Assembly (NCBI GenBank): GCA_947302275.1
Contig: CAMYUW010000011.1
Coordinates: forward strand, 1 to 64,000
Source of the DNA: an uncultured Prevotellaceae bacterium
GTDB taxonomy: Bacteria > Bacteroidota > Bacteroidia > Bacteroidales > Muribaculaceae
Length of the DNA: 64,000 bases
Reading direction: 5' to 3'
In this document: piece after piece, positions 53,476-62,696 of the stretch
Numbering within the stretch: position 1 is the stretch's first letter
Layout of the letters: the number at the start of each line of letters is the position of its first letter
Notes under the pieces: generated by a model
The model's database searches: none
Told to the model about the DNA's origin: nothing
What the model saw: the letters and a program-made list of their open reading frames with translations, nothing else
Translations under genes and position numbers: made by a program

Positions 53476-54426
53476 TCACCTCTCTACTACCCTACCGTCC
53501 ACGACCTTGTAGTGGCGGTCAAATTCCTCGCGCGTCCGTTTCCAGCGGTTGTGGCTCCACAGCCAGTACTGCGGTGCGCGGTTAATGGTCTGCTCCATGC
53601 GCTTGAAATAGATGTCAGTCAACTCAAACTCGCCCATCGTCGAGGGGTCACGCGTGAGCACCTGGAACTCGCACTCATAACGGCCTCGCTTCAGTTTTTT
53701 GACATCCACATAAACCACCGCCTGATTCTGCGAATGGACAATACGTTCAAAACCCGTGAACACTGGGGTCTCCTGATTGAGGAATGTGAGCCAATGATGG
53801 ATATTGTGCCAAGTGGGCACCTGGTCGCTTATATAACCCAGTATCGTGGGGCGTCCGTCACGCTTGTTGCCTAAAATCCAACGCAGCGTCTCCTTCATAG
53901 AGACGCTGTCAGAGCCCATACGGCCGCGTGTTTTGAGCACGACACGGTCAATCACCTCGTTCTCGAGTGGATGGTAGATCTGACCCATAACCGTATTGTT
54001 GTGTAGTAGCGGCCGCACCCAAAGCACGAGCGAAGACACCCATTCCCAATTGCCGTAGTGACCCAGCAGCAGCGCAATGGACTGACCGCTGTTGAGAATC
54101 TCGGCTACCTCCTCGCTGCCTTTAAAAGGCATTCGTCGCATGATATTCTTATCACTGATGGAGGTATATTTCACTGTCTCGACAAGCAAGTCGCAAAAGT
54201 GGCGATAGAATTGGATGCGAAGTTTTTTCAATTCCTCTTTGCTCTTGTCGGGATAGGCGTTGCTCAGGTTCTTGTTGATTACGCGGTGGCGGTAACGCAA
54301 CACGTACGCCATCAGCACAAACAGGATGTCACTAAACAGGTAATGCAACCACAGCGGAAACAGCGACAAACCGTACCATGTGCCATAAATCAGCCAAAAC
54401 GCTATTTGATTAAGTACCTTTTTCAT
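53476..54426 (-). CDS. LpxL/HtrB-like lipid A acyltransferase family protein
   Basis: 316 aa from the ATG at 54426; the upstream open frame to 54738 lies over the divergent gene and is not used. An N-terminal hydrophobic segment (about 5-40) is followed by the acyltransferase motif LLLGHYGNWEW (HX4E, His123/Glu128), GYISDQVP, TPVFTGFERI, and the C-terminal PQYWLWSHNRWK. The family adds secondary acyl chains to lipid A at the inner membrane. Divergent from the transporter gene, with overlapping promoter regions (TACTTTCG at 54436-54443). Confidence 0.88.
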   Translation of the reverse strand: MKKVLNQIAFWLIYGTWYGLSLFPLWLHYLFSDILFVLMAYVLRYRHRVINKNLSNAYPDKSKEELKKLRIQFYRHFCDLLVETVKYTSISDKNIMRRMPFKGSEEVAEILNSGQSIALLLGHYGNWEWVSSLVLWVRPLLHNNTVMGQIYHPLENEVIDRVVLKTRGRMGSDSVSMKETLRWILGNKRDGRPTILGYISDQVPTWHNIHHWLTFLNQETPVFTGFERIVHSQNQAVVYVDVKKLKRGRYECEFQVLTRDPSTMGEFELTDIYFKRMEQTINRAPQYWLWSHNRWKRTREEFDRHYKVVDGRVVER

Positions 54427-54479
54427 TACCGATTGCGAAAGTACAACTTTTTTCTGACAACTGAGAACAAAAAAAAGAG

Positions 54480-54487
54480 TAATTTTG
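54480..54487 (+). promoter_or_regulatory. Promoter box TAATTTTG of the BASS-type transporter gene
   Basis: Matches TAnnTTTG, ending 8 nt before the ATG at 54496, so the leader is very short or absent. Confidence 0.55.
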
Positions 54488-54495
54488 CAGCCGCT

Positions 54496-55476
54496 ATGAA
54501 GGCCATTATCACTTTTTTGAAGAATTGGACGTTGCCTAGCGCGATTGTGTCGGGCACGGTCATCTATCTGATATTTTATTGGATTCCTGCGCTCGACCCG
54601 GTGAGCGAAGTGATGGAGCCGATATTCGACACCATCCTGCCGCTGTTCATGAGCCTGATCCTGTTCACGACGTTCTTGAGGGTTGATTTCCACAAGATGC
54701 GCCCGGCGATGTGGCACCTGTGGGTGTCGGTGTTCCAAGTTGCCCTTGTCATACTATTGGTGGCGCTGATTTTGGGTTTCGAGATGAAGGGAAAAGACCT
54801 GATCCTAATGGAGGGCATTCTGACTTGTGTCATCTGTCCTGGTGCCAGCGCTGCGCCAGTAGTTACGGGCAAATTGGGTGGCAACCTGGAGACAATGACC
54901 AGCTATGTTTTCCTGTCCAATATCGTTACGGTATTTGCTGTTCCCGTGGTATTCCCGCTCATCGACAACGATGTTGATATCAGTTTCTGGACCGCCTTCT
55001 GGATGATCATGTACAAGGTGTTCCTCGTGCTGGTATTGCCACTGATTGCCGCCTATCTGGTCAAGCGCTACCTGCCGCGCGTGCAACAACGGTTGGTGGC
55101 CATCCAGGACCTGTCGTTCTACATGTGGGGCATCTCGTTGACCATCGTCACGGGCTGCACGGTGAAGAACATCATCAACAGCGGTGCGCCGCTGGTATTC
55201 CTACTCACCATTGCCATCGTGTCGCTGCTCATCTGCTTGGCACAGTTCGCCGTGGGACGCTACATCGGGCACTTCTTCGGCACTGTCATCGAGAGTGGCC
55301 AGGGTCTGGGACAAAAGAATACCGCCTTTGCCGTGTGGATCGCCTATACTTACCTCAGTCCCCTATCGGTGGCTGGCCCGGGCTGTTACATCCTGTGGCA
55401 AAACGCCATCAACAGCCTCGAGATTTGGCACCACCGAAAAGTCACTGAACGACAACAGATAATAGGAAAACAATAA
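54496..55476 (+). CDS. Bile acid:sodium symporter (BASS)-family transporter
   Basis: 326 aa with about nine membrane helices (ATG at 54496). The segment ILTCVICPGASAAPVVTGKLGGN (split by helices 4-5) and the later GQGLGQKNTAFAVWIAYTYL resemble the two sodium-site regions of BASS/SBF proteins. Substrates in bacteria include bile acids, pantoate and organic anions; none can be named here. Divergent from the acyltransferase gene; a small ACAATGG/CCATTGT hairpin follows the stop (55479-55501). Confidence 0.75.
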   Translation: MKAIITFLKNWTLPSAIVSGTVIYLIFYWIPALDPVSEVMEPIFDTILPLFMSLILFTTFLRVDFHKMRPAMWHLWVSVFQVALVILLVALILGFEMKGKDLILMEGILTCVICPGASAAPVVTGKLGGNLETMTSYVFLSNIVTVFAVPVVFPLIDNDVDISFWTAFWMIMYKVFLVLVLPLIAAYLVKRYLPRVQQRLVAIQDLSFYMWGISLTIVTGCTVKNIINSGAPLVFLLTIAIVSLLICLAQFAVGRYIGHFFGTVIESGQGLGQKNTAFAVWIAYTYLSPLSVAGPGCYILWQNAINSLEIWHHRKVTERQQIIGKQ

Positions 55477-55544
55477 ACACAATGGCATCCGCATCCATTG
55501 TAAAAAACAACTTAAACATCTAAGACAATATTTCATTTCTCAAG

Positions 55545-56030
55545 ATGAATAAATTGATTAATCCATATCTTAATAAGGAAGGTTACAACTGCTTCGGTTG
55601 CAGTCCCACAAACCCGATTGGGCTGCATCTGGAGTTTTGGGAAGACGGCGAGGAAGTCGTTACCACATGGTCACCCAACGTGAATTATGACGGCTGGGTC
55701 GAGACCCTGCACGGCGGCATCATCAGCACACTTATCGACGAACTGGCCAACTGGGTACTTTCGCGGCGCCTGCAAACCGCTGGCGTCACCACCAAGATGG
55801 AGGTCAAATTCCGTCGGCCCATCTCCACGCGTGACCCGCAGATCACCCTGCGAGGCCGCATCACCGGCAACGTTCGCAACTACTATACCGTTCATGTCAC
55901 CGTGCACGACAGTCAAGGGCGGCTTTGCGACGAGGGCGACGTTACCTATTGCATGTTTGACCGTGAGCGCTCCCGCCAGATGGGTTTCACGGCATGCCTC
56001 ACTGCCGACGAAACTGCTACTGCTCTCTAG
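55545..56030 (+). CDS. PaaI-type hotdog-fold thioesterase
   Basis: 161 aa. N-terminal NCFGCSPTNPIGLHLEF (with the conserved NPxGL), then GWVETLHGGIISTLIDELAN, the hotdog helix with HGG and an acidic catalytic position, and VEVKFRRP-type strands. Such enzymes hydrolyse acyl-CoA or acyl-ACP thioesters. The substrate is unknown. It lies 68 bp after the transporter and ends at a hairpin/T-run terminator. Confidence 0.88.
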   Translation: MNKLINPYLNKEGYNCFGCSPTNPIGLHLEFWEDGEEVVTTWSPNVNYDGWVETLHGGIISTLIDELANWVLSRRLQTAGVTTKMEVKFRRPISTRDPQITLRGRITGNVRNYYTVHVTVHDSQGRLCDEGDVTYCMFDRERSRQMGFTACLTADETATAL

Positions 56031-56095
56031 CTTTTTAGAATCGATTGCGTCGGTGTTGGCTAGAAATAACCAAATCATCATCTTTCACTGAAAAA

Positions 56096-56132
56096 GTTGC
56101 ATCGATGTAAGTTACATTCATGCAACTTTTTT
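56096..56132 (+). terminator. Terminator after the thioesterase gene
   Basis: 15-nt arms (GTTGCATCGATGTAA / TTACATTCATGCAAC, 13 of 15 paired) around a single G, followed by TTTTTT. It overlaps the -33 region of the next promoter. Confidence 0.75.
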
Positions 56133-56133
56133 G

Positions 56134-56141
56134 TACTTTTG
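56134..56141 (+). promoter_or_regulatory. Promoter box TACTTTTG of the GT4 gene
   Basis: Matches TAnnTTTG and ends 10 nt before the ATG at 56152. Confidence 0.5.
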
Positions 56142-56151
56142 TCATGAGAAT

Positions 56152-57417
56152 ATGCGGGTGCTGATTGTCAATACTGCTGAGCGCACGGGAGGCGCGGCGA
56201 TTGCCGCCAACCGACTGATGCACGCCTTGAACCACAACGGGGTTGAGGCGCGAATGCTCGTGCGTGACCGCACAACGGATGCGCCAGATGTCAGTGCTAT
56301 CTCACCATCGTGGAAACTACGTGCCAAGTTCCTGTGGGAGCGTGGCGCTATCTGGCTCGCCAACGGGCTAAGCCGCCGTAACCTTTTCCAGGTAGATATT
56401 GCTAACACGGGCACAGACCTCACATCGATGGACGAGTTCCGCCAAGCCGACGTCATCCATCTTCACTGGGTAAATCAAGGATTTCTCTCGCTGAAGAATC
56501 TGGAACACATCCTGGCATCCGGCAAGCCCGTAGTCATCACCCTGCATGACCAGTGGTATTTCACAGGCATCTGCCACTATTCAGGCGATTGTGACCGATA
56601 TAAATCGCAGTGCAAACACTGTCCCATGCTGACGGGTGGCGGCATAGGTATTGACCTGGCCCGACGTGTGTTTAACCGCAAACTGAGGATTTATCAAGGC
56701 AAGAATATGGCCTTTGTGGGCTGTAGCCGCTGGATGGCTGAGTTGGCCCGCCAGAGTGCGCTCACCCGCGGCCATCTGGTGACCAATGTACCTAATGCCA
56801 TTGATGCCGAGGTATTCCAACCAATGGATCGCCAAGAAGCGCGACAACGGTACCACTTGCCGACAGACATGCGGCTGATGCTTTTCGGCGCACAGCGCAT
56901 CACCGATCCGCGCAAGGGCTTTGCCTACCTGAAAGAGGCCTGCGGTCAACTGGTCGACCGTCATCCCGACCTGGCTCAGCACTTAGGTGTTGTGATTCTC
57001 GGCGGCGACGCACAGGCCGTCAAATCCGCTCTGCCTTTTCCCGTCCATACTGTGGACTACCTGCGAGATGAGCGTGATATCGCGCAGCTTTATAATGCCG
57101 TTGACCTATTCGTCACTCCGTCATTACAGGACAACCTGCCCAACACCATCGTCGAGGCGATGACCTGTGGCGTGCCGTGTGTGGGATTTAATGTTGGCGG
57201 CATCCCCGAAATGATTGACCATGAAAAAAACGGATATGTAGCCCGCTATTGTGACAGTCGCGACCTGGCCGACGGCATCGCCTGGTGCCTAGCCGATGAC
57301 GAGCGCCACATGTCGCTGAGCCAACAGGCGCGAGAGCAGGCCCTGGCAACTTATGGCGAAGCAGCCGTAGCCCGAGGCTATCATGACATCTACCGCCGTC
57401 TGCTCGACAAGAACTGA
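56152..57417 (+). CDS. GT4-family glycosyltransferase
   Basis: 421 aa from the ATG at 56152 (a TTG at 56131 lies in the promoter). The N-terminal Rossmann start is MRVLIVNTAERTGGAAIAAN. HLHWVNQGF and TLHDQWYFTGICHYSGDC are typical of a Bacteroidetes subgroup, with a Cys cluster (C..YKSQCKHCP) that may bind metal. The C-terminal EX7E-type region reads PNTIVEAMTCGVPCVGFNVG then GIPEMI. It transfers a sugar from a nucleotide donor, probably in surface polysaccharide or protein glycan synthesis. No other glycan genes are adjacent. Confidence 0.9.
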   Translation: MRVLIVNTAERTGGAAIAANRLMHALNHNGVEARMLVRDRTTDAPDVSAISPSWKLRAKFLWERGAIWLANGLSRRNLFQVDIANTGTDLTSMDEFRQADVIHLHWVNQGFLSLKNLEHILASGKPVVITLHDQWYFTGICHYSGDCDRYKSQCKHCPMLTGGGIGIDLARRVFNRKLRIYQGKNMAFVGCSRWMAELARQSALTRGHLVTNVPNAIDAEVFQPMDRQEARQRYHLPTDMRLMLFGAQRITDPRKGFAYLKEACGQLVDRHPDLAQHLGVVILGGDAQAVKSALPFPVHTVDYLRDERDIAQLYNAVDLFVTPSLQDNLPNTIVEAMTCGVPCVGFNVGGIPEMIDHEKNGYVARYCDSRDLADGIAWCLADDERHMSLSQQAREQALATYGEAAVARGYHDIYRRLLDKN

Positions 57418-57435
57418 TCAACCTTATCAACAGTA

Positions 57436-57472
57436 AGCGCCGCTTGCCTCCTTCATGGGGACAAGCGGCGCT
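57436..57472. terminator. Bidirectional hairpin between the GT4 gene and the LRR gene
   Basis: Perfect 11-bp stem AGCGCCGCTTG / CAAGCGGCGCT with a 15-nt loop, between convergent genes. Confidence 0.75.
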
Positions 57473-57504
57473 CATGTTTCCGCAGTGGTTTCAACCGTGG
57501 GTTA

Positions 57505-59622
57505 TCACTTCAAGACCTTGACAGTCGAGATAGTGCCATCGGTATAGGTGGTCACCACGATGTTCATGCCATCGAACGGGGTGTCGCTCTCTTGACCGGC
57601 AACATTAATGTAGCGGATACCGGCTACTTCCTTATCGGCGGTCAACTGCTCGACGCCCGTCAGATTGTCGTTAATCATACCTGTTGCATCACCAGCAAGG
57701 TAAGTCTCGTTGTCGGTAGTCACGAGTACCACGTTGGTGAGCACTACCTCGGCCTGGCGAGCGCCATATTCCTCGGTAGCGGTAACGGTAAGGCTCATTA
57801 CATTGCCCTCGCTACCGGCGTACTTCGCATTGGTGAAGGATACACCCATGATCGTGTAAACGTTCTCTTCCACCGTATTGACACGGTTGAAGTAGTTGTG
57901 CTCGCTGCCACGGTCGATACCGTTGACGCCAAAGAGTGTCAAGCCTTCGGGCAGAACCACCTCACACTGCAGTGCGGTGTAATCGTGCTCATCGTTATTG
58001 AGAGCTACCTCGATGGTGCGGGTGTCACCGGCACGCATCGATACGGTTGACAATGCCAAGGCATCGCTCGTTACAGGCAGACGCTTGCCCAGCAGGCGCA
58101 GATTCTGCAACGACTTGCCAGCGTTACCACCCAGCAGCATGTCAATGAGCGTGGTTACGTCAGCGATAGTGACTGAGCCATCCTTATTCACGTCGGATGC
58201 GCGAACATCAACATCTCCGCCGCCACCCAGCAGGTAATCGATGAGCGTGGTCACGTCAGCGATAGTGACTGAGCCGTCACCGTTCACGTCACCCAGCAGG
58301 TAGTCGTCACCGGTATTGAAGAAGAAGTACATCCACTGGTCAGCCACCCTATAGCGATCAGTACTCTCGGCACTGGGGGCAATCAGGGGAATATTGGGCT
58401 GATCAACACCAAACCAAACCTCCTCACCCAGAAGGGGAACATCAGCAGCATTGGTCTTGAGCACCTGCATGCCAGTCATACCGGCCATGGCGCGATCGCC
58501 CAAATATACAACGCTTGAAGGCAGACGCATGGTGTCAATGTCGGCACACACGTTGTAGAGGGCATAATTGCCGATTACGGCAACACCCTCCTGGAGCATA
58601 CTGCCCGGCTGAAGCACCTCGTCGCCAGCAAACGTGTAGTCACTGATGCGGTCCAGAGAGTGGCGGGGGCCAGGAGCATTGAAACGGGGATTGTCATCAT
58701 CGTTGCCATTGCCACGGCCGCTGCCAGGACGATGAGCTAGACCGGGAAGGGTCACGGTCGTCAACAGCGGGTTGTGGGCCAGAGCGCCCTCACCCAGAGT
58801 CGTCGTCTCGTCACTGAGCTGCAGGCTAGACAATTTGGTCTGAGCAAATGCCCAGTCACCGATTGTGCCCACACCCAGCGACTTGATGTTGATGTTCTGC
58901 AGGCCAGAGTTGATGAAAGCTTCCTCATCGATGCGGGTCATGTGACATGCAGGATCGATGTTGAGCGTCTGCAGGAGCTTGCAACCGTTGAAGGCACCGC
59001 GCCCGATCTTGCTCACACTTGCACCCACGTTGACATTAGCCAGCTTAATGTCGCCCAAGAAGGCAAAGTCGCCGATAGTGCGACCATTGATCACAGCGCT
59101 GGTCATTGATTCGCAGCGTGAGAACACGCCCTTACCCATCAACTGTACCGACTGGGGCACCTCAATGCTGGTCAAGGCCGTGCCGGCAAAAGCATAGTCA
59201 TCTATATAGGCCAGGGTAGCTGGAAGCGTGATGCTCCTCAGCTGATAACAGCCAGCAAAAGCGGCAAAGCCAATGGACTCAAGGTTGTCGGGCAGAGTCA
59301 CACTCGTCAGCTTCTTGCCAAAAAAGGCTGTACGAGGAATCTCATTTTCCTGATAGGCCGTCACCGTGCCGTAGAGTGCAGAGCCCTTGCTGTAGGGAGT
59401 AATTGTGACTCCCGACAGGTCGAGCGTTGTCAGGTTAGCCAGCGAATTGGTGATAAACAAGAAGTCGCGGGCATCCATCGTACCGGTCACCGTCAGACTC
59501 GTGATGTCGAGCTCCTCATCAATTGCTTGAGCCAAGCGGCCAGAAGTATTGGTCACCGACAGAGCTTGGCAACTCAGAGTGGTAATCGCTGCCAAAAGCA
59601 GCATGAAAAACAACTTGCGCAT
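57505..59622 (-). CDS. Secreted LRR protein with dockerin-like and cohesin-like domains
   Basis: 705 aa. Signal peptide (about 1-20), then divergent BspA-type LRRs (about 45-430; AFAGCYQLRSITLP, AFNGCKLLQTLNI), interrupted by a Gly/Asn/Asp-rich insert (about 305-325). A dockerin-like pair (about 441-500; GDVNGDGSVTIADVTTLIDY and DVNKDGSVTIADVTTLIDM) is followed by a cohesin-like beta-sandwich (about 526-645; VSMRAGDTRTIEVALNN, LQCEVVLPEGL, GNVMSLTVTA). The final 50 residues (GIRYINVAGQ onward, ending VKVLK) resemble a type IX secretion sorting tail. Dockerin and cohesin-like modules in one chain could permit head-to-tail assembly. Own promoter. Confidence 0.82.
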   Translation of the reverse strand: MRKLFFMLLLAAITTLSCQALSVTNTSGRLAQAIDEELDITSLTVTGTMDARDFLFITNSLANLTTLDLSGVTITPYSKGSALYGTVTAYQENEIPRTAFFGKKLTSVTLPDNLESIGFAAFAGCYQLRSITLPATLAYIDDYAFAGTALTSIEVPQSVQLMGKGVFSRCESMTSAVINGRTIGDFAFLGDIKLANVNVGASVSKIGRGAFNGCKLLQTLNIDPACHMTRIDEEAFINSGLQNINIKSLGVGTIGDWAFAQTKLSSLQLSDETTTLGEGALAHNPLLTTVTLPGLAHRPGSGRGNGNDDDNPRFNAPGPRHSLDRISDYTFAGDEVLQPGSMLQEGVAVIGNYALYNVCADIDTMRLPSSVVYLGDRAMAGMTGMQVLKTNAADVPLLGEEVWFGVDQPNIPLIAPSAESTDRYRVADQWMYFFFNTGDDYLLGDVNGDGSVTIADVTTLIDYLLGGGGDVDVRASDVNKDGSVTIADVTTLIDMLLGGNAGKSLQNLRLLGKRLPVTSDALALSTVSMRAGDTRTIEVALNNDEHDYTALQCEVVLPEGLTLFGVNGIDRGSEHNYFNRVNTVEENVYTIMGVSFTNAKYAGSEGNVMSLTVTATEEYGARQAEVVLTNVVLVTTDNETYLAGDATGMINDNLTGVEQLTADKEVAGIRYINVAGQESDTPFDGMNIVVTTYTDGTISTVKVLK

Positions 59623-59668
59623 TTTGTATTTCTTGTTGTTGGTTTATTATTATCTCGATATTAACCTG

Positions 59669-59697
59669 CAAATGTACACATTTTTTCGCTGACACAA
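59669..59697 (-). promoter_or_regulatory. Promoter of the cohesin-like LRR gene
   Basis: TTG (59697-59695), 18-nt spacer, TACATTTG (59676-59669), 46 bp before the ATG. Confidence 0.6.
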
Positions 59698-59814
59698 TGA
59701 GTTTTAAGTTTTTTTTTGACTTTAAACGCGCTGAAACATGCCATTACCCTGTCTTCTTGCCGTTATATTATGACTGGTTTTCGTCATATCGTTCATGACA
59801 GCGACCCGAAAAAA

Positions 59815-59849
59815 GATGGCATTTCCCATCATTGAAAGGAAATGCCATC
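59815..59849 (-). terminator. Terminator of pckA
   Basis: Minus-strand stem GATGGCATTTCC / GGAAATGCCATC (12 bp) followed by TTTTTT, 41 bp after the pckA stop. Confidence 0.85.
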
Positions 59850-59889
59850 AGGGCAGTTATAAAATTTGTTTTATTATTGCCTCAAGGAT

Positions 59890-61506
59890 TTAGAGCTGGG
59901 GGCCAGCGGCTACCAGAGCCTTGCCTGCCTCGTTGTCCTCGTACTTGACGAAGTTCTTGATGAAGCGGCCAGCCAGATCCTTAGCCTTCTCTTCCCACTG
60001 TGCAGCGTCAGCATAGGTGTCGCGCGGGTCGAGAATGCCGGTGTCAACGCCCTCAAGCACGGTGGGCACGGTCAGGTTGAAGTAGGGGATCACCTTGGTG
60101 GGAGCGTTGTCGATGCTGTGGTTCAGGATAGCGTCGATGATGCCGCGGGTGTCGCGGATCGAGATGCGCTTGCCAGTACCGTTCCAACCGGTGTTCACCA
60201 AGTAAGCCTTGGCACCGCTCATTTCCATACGCTTCACGAGCTCCTCGGCATACTTCGTCGGGTGCAGCTCCAGGAATGCTTGGCCGAAGCAAGCGCTGAA
60301 GGTGGGAGTAGGCTCGGTGATGCCGCGCTCGGTACCTGCGAGCTTGGCGGTGAAGCCGCTCAGGAAGTAGTACTTGGTCTGCTCCGAGTCGAGAATCGAT
60401 ACGGGAGGCAGCACGCCAAATGCGTCAGCACTCAAGAAGATCACCTGCTTGGCAGCGGGAGCGTGGCTGATGGGGCGCACGATGTTCTTGATGTGGTAGA
60501 TGGGGTAGCTCACGCGGGTGTTCTCGGTCACGCTCTTGTCGGCGAAGTCGATCTTGCCCTCGGCGTCAACGGTGACGTTCTCGAGCAGCGCGTCGCGGTG
60601 GATGGCGTTGTAGATGTCAGGCTCAGCTTCCTTGTCGAGGTTGATGACCTTGGCATAGCAGCCACCCTCAAAGTTGAAGATACCGTTGTCGTCCCAGCCG
60701 TGCTCGTCGTCGCCGATGAGTTTGCGCTTGGGGTCGGTGCTCAACGTGGTCTTGCCGGTACCCGACAGGCCGAAGAAGATGGCGGTGTTCTCACCGTTCA
60801 TGTCGCAGTTGGCCGAGCAGTGCATGGCAGCAATGCCCTTGAGCGGCAGGAAGTAGTTCATCATCGAGAACATACCCTTCTTCATCTCACCACCGTACCA
60901 GGTGTTGAGGATAACCTGCTCGTTGCTGGTCACGTTGAAGACAACGGCGGTGTCGCTGTTCAGACCCAGTTCCTTGTAGTTGTCCACCTTGGCCTTGCTG
61001 GCGCAATAAACGGTGAAGTCGGGCTCCTGGTCAAATTCCTCCTCGTTCTGGGGACGGATGAACATGTTGGTCACGAAGTGAGCCTGCCATGCCACCTCCA
61101 TGATGAAGCGCACCTTCATACGGGTATCCTTGTTGGCACCGCAGAAACCGTCAACCACAAACAGACGCTTGCCACTGAGCTGCTTCACGGCCAGACCCTT
61201 CAGGGCTGCCCATGTAGCCTCAGTCACGGGCTTGTTGTCGTTGGGGTAACCGGGAGTGGTCCACCACACCTTGTCATGGCTGTTGGCATCGTCAACGATG
61301 AATTTGTCCTTAGGTGAACGGCCGGTGTAAACACCAGTCATCACGTTGATGGCACCCAACTCGGTCTCCTGACCCTTGTCGAAGCCTTCCAGACCGGGTT
61401 TCATCTCCTCATTGAACATTACCTCATAGCTAGGATTGTAGAGAACCTCGGTAACACCAGTGATACCGTACTTCTCGGCTAAGATTGCTTTATCAAATTT
61501 TGCCAT
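59890..61506 (-). CDS. pckA: Phosphoenolpyruvate carboxykinase (ATP)
   Basis: 538 aa. Interconverts oxaloacetate and PEP with ATP/ADP; in gut Bacteroidetes it often runs in the CO2-fixing direction toward succinate. [11 protein letters not shown] and NMFIRP are N-terminal substrate motifs, the kinase-1a P-loop is [11 protein letters not shown], followed by [21 protein letters not shown] (metal site) and the [12 protein letters not shown] motif. Consensus promoter and a clear terminator show it is a single-gene unit. Confidence 0.97.
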   Translation of the reverse strand: MAKFDKAILAEKYGITGVTEVLYNPSYEVMFNEEMKPGLEGFDKGQETELGAINVMTGVYTGRSPKDKFIVDDANSHDKVWWTTPGYPNDNKPVTEATWAALKGLAVKQLSGKRLFVVDGFCGANKDTRMKVRFIMEVAWQAHFVTNMFIRPQNEEEFDQEPDFTVYCASKAKVDNYKELGLNSDTAVVFNVTSNEQVILNTWYGGEMKKGMFSMMNYFLPLKGIAAMHCSANCDMNGENTAIFFGLSGTGKTTLSTDPKRKLIGDDEHGWDDNGIFNFEGGCYAKVINLDKEAEPDIYNAIHRDALLENVTVDAEGKIDFADKSVTENTRVSYPIYHIKNIVRPISHAPAAKQVIFLSADAFGVLPPVSILDSEQTKYYFLSGFTAKLAGTERGITEPTPTFSACFGQAFLELHPTKYAEELVKRMEMSGAKAYLVNTGWNGTGKRISIRDTRGIIDAILNHSIDNAPTKVIPYFNLTVPTVLEGVDTGILDPRDTYADAAQWEEKAKDLAGRFIKNFVKYEDNEAGKALVAAGPQL

Positions 61507-61558
61507 AATAAATCTTTAATTATTAATGTTTTAGAAATTACCTATTTGAAATGCGCCA

Positions 61559-61589
61559 CAAAAGTACACATTATTCTATAATATGCAAA
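61559..61589 (-). promoter_or_regulatory. pckA promoter
   Basis: TTTG (61589-61586), 19-nt spacer, TACTTTTG (61566-61559): full consensus, 52 bp before the ATG. Confidence 0.8.
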
Positions 61590-61695
61590 CTAATTAAAGA
61601 AAAATTTCCTTAATTAGGCTCTTTCTCGCCTTTCTTTCTGTCGGCAGATTATACTGATTAAGGGGATTTTTTGGCGTCTGCACAAATAAAAATCC

Positions 61696-61722
61696 GTTTA
61701 ATCCATTTAATCCGTTTAATCC
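61696..61722. repeat. Three 9-bp tandem units (G/A)TTTAATCC
   Basis: GTTTAATCC, ATTTAATCC, GTTTAATCC in tandem, 15 bp beyond the slyD stop. The rest of 61590-61737 shows no gene. Confidence 0.7.
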
Positions 61723-61737
61723 GCCGACATTAGTTCG

Positions 61738-62319
61738 TTAGCAGCCTCCGCAACCGCAGTCGCAGCCATCGCCGTGGTCATGGCCGCAGTCGCCTCCGCC
61801 GCAGTCCTCGCAGCCGCAACCGCAACCGTGATGATGCTTGGGCTGGAGTTCCTCGGGGGTAGCGTCGCGCACAAGCTGAACAAATCCGGCATAGCGCACC
61901 GTCTCACCAGCCAGCTGGTGGTTGAAGTCCATGGTGACCTTGTCGTCGGTGACCTGTGTCACGATGCCCTCCACGCGCATGCCGTCCTGGGTCATCATGG
62001 GCACGATAGCGCCCACGCGGATGTGCTCGTGGTCAAACTTGCCGTCAACGTGGAAAATCTCCTTCTCGAGCTCATAAATCATACTGGGGTCCTTGGCACC
62101 GAAGGCCTCTTCGGGTTTCAGGGTGAAATCAAATTTCTCGCCTTGTTCAAGGTTGATGATATGATTCTGGAAGCCCTCGATGAGCGTCACATCCAGCCCG
62201 AAGACAAAGGCATCGGGGTGTTCCTTTTTGAACTTGAACACACTGACCTGCTCGTCACCATTGACCACAAAAATCTCGTAAACGAGCTCAACATATTTAC
62301 CTGCTTGAATTTTCTCCAT
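61738..62319 (-). CDS. slyD: FKBP-type peptidyl-prolyl isomerase SlyD
   Basis: 193 aa. FKBP domain with IF (insert-in-flap) chaperone domain: YELVYE-type start (YVELVYEIF), LIEGFQNHI, EKFDFTLKPEEAFG, the IF region (about 75-130), and MDFNHQLAGETVRYAGFV. The tail (about 160-193) is packed with His, Cys, Asp and Gly (HHHGCGCGCEDCGGGDCGHD), a metal-binding extension known from SlyD of other bacteria for nickel delivery and stress. Cytoplasmic folding helper. Confidence 0.95.
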   Translation of the reverse strand: MEKIQAGKYVELVYEIFVVNGDEQVSVFKFKKEHPDAFVFGLDVTLIEGFQNHIINLEQGEKFDFTLKPEEAFGAKDPSMIYELEKEIFHVDGKFDHEHIRVGAIVPMMTQDGMRVEGIVTQVTDDKVTMDFNHQLAGETVRYAGFVQLVRDATPEELQPKHHHGCGCGCEDCGGGDCGHDHGDGCDCGCGGC

Positions 62320-62639
62320 TGATTTTTAGATGTAATTGATTATTAAATTTTTCGGCAAAGATAGTGATTTTTCAGATAAGACATACACAGATGAGACAGA
62401 ATAGTTAAAGCCCGCATTATCCAGCAGTAAGGCAATGCGGTTTCTGTCATGTCCCGGTAGTGCAAGCCATCGGCCTGTAATAATAATGCAGATGCCAATT
62501 AAAGACTAGAATCCACTAATTGCGAGTGCAGCGAGCATTAGTGTTTATTGTCTTGCTTCTTAGAATCGTTCTCACGACGTGCGAAACGCGGAAAATAAGG
62601 GACAACAAGAAGTTTTCATGGCATTTGGCTTGCACAAAA
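62320..62639. other. Intergenic region without a recognisable gene
   Basis: 320 bp. It contains a short inverted repeat CACTAAT / ATTAGTG (62514-62543) followed by TTTATT, possibly a weak terminator. No promoter for slyD matching the consensus was found; no open frame of note. Confidence 0.4.
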
Positions 62640-62671
62640 TTTGGTTTTGTGTTCACCTTGCACTACCTTTG
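62640..62671 (+). promoter_or_regulatory. Promoter of the RNA methyltransferase gene
   Basis: TTTG (62640-62643), 20-nt spacer, TACCTTTG (62664-62671), 25 nt before the ATG. Confidence 0.75.
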
Positions 62672-62696
62672 CGGCATCAAAAAAGTTGAATTGAAC

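Noticed and set aside
59866..61317. Long open frame (483 codons) on the plus strand opposite pckA
   Set aside because: It mirrors pckA, a highly conserved gene with strong codon bias; antisense frames stay open as a by-product. No promoter or family match.
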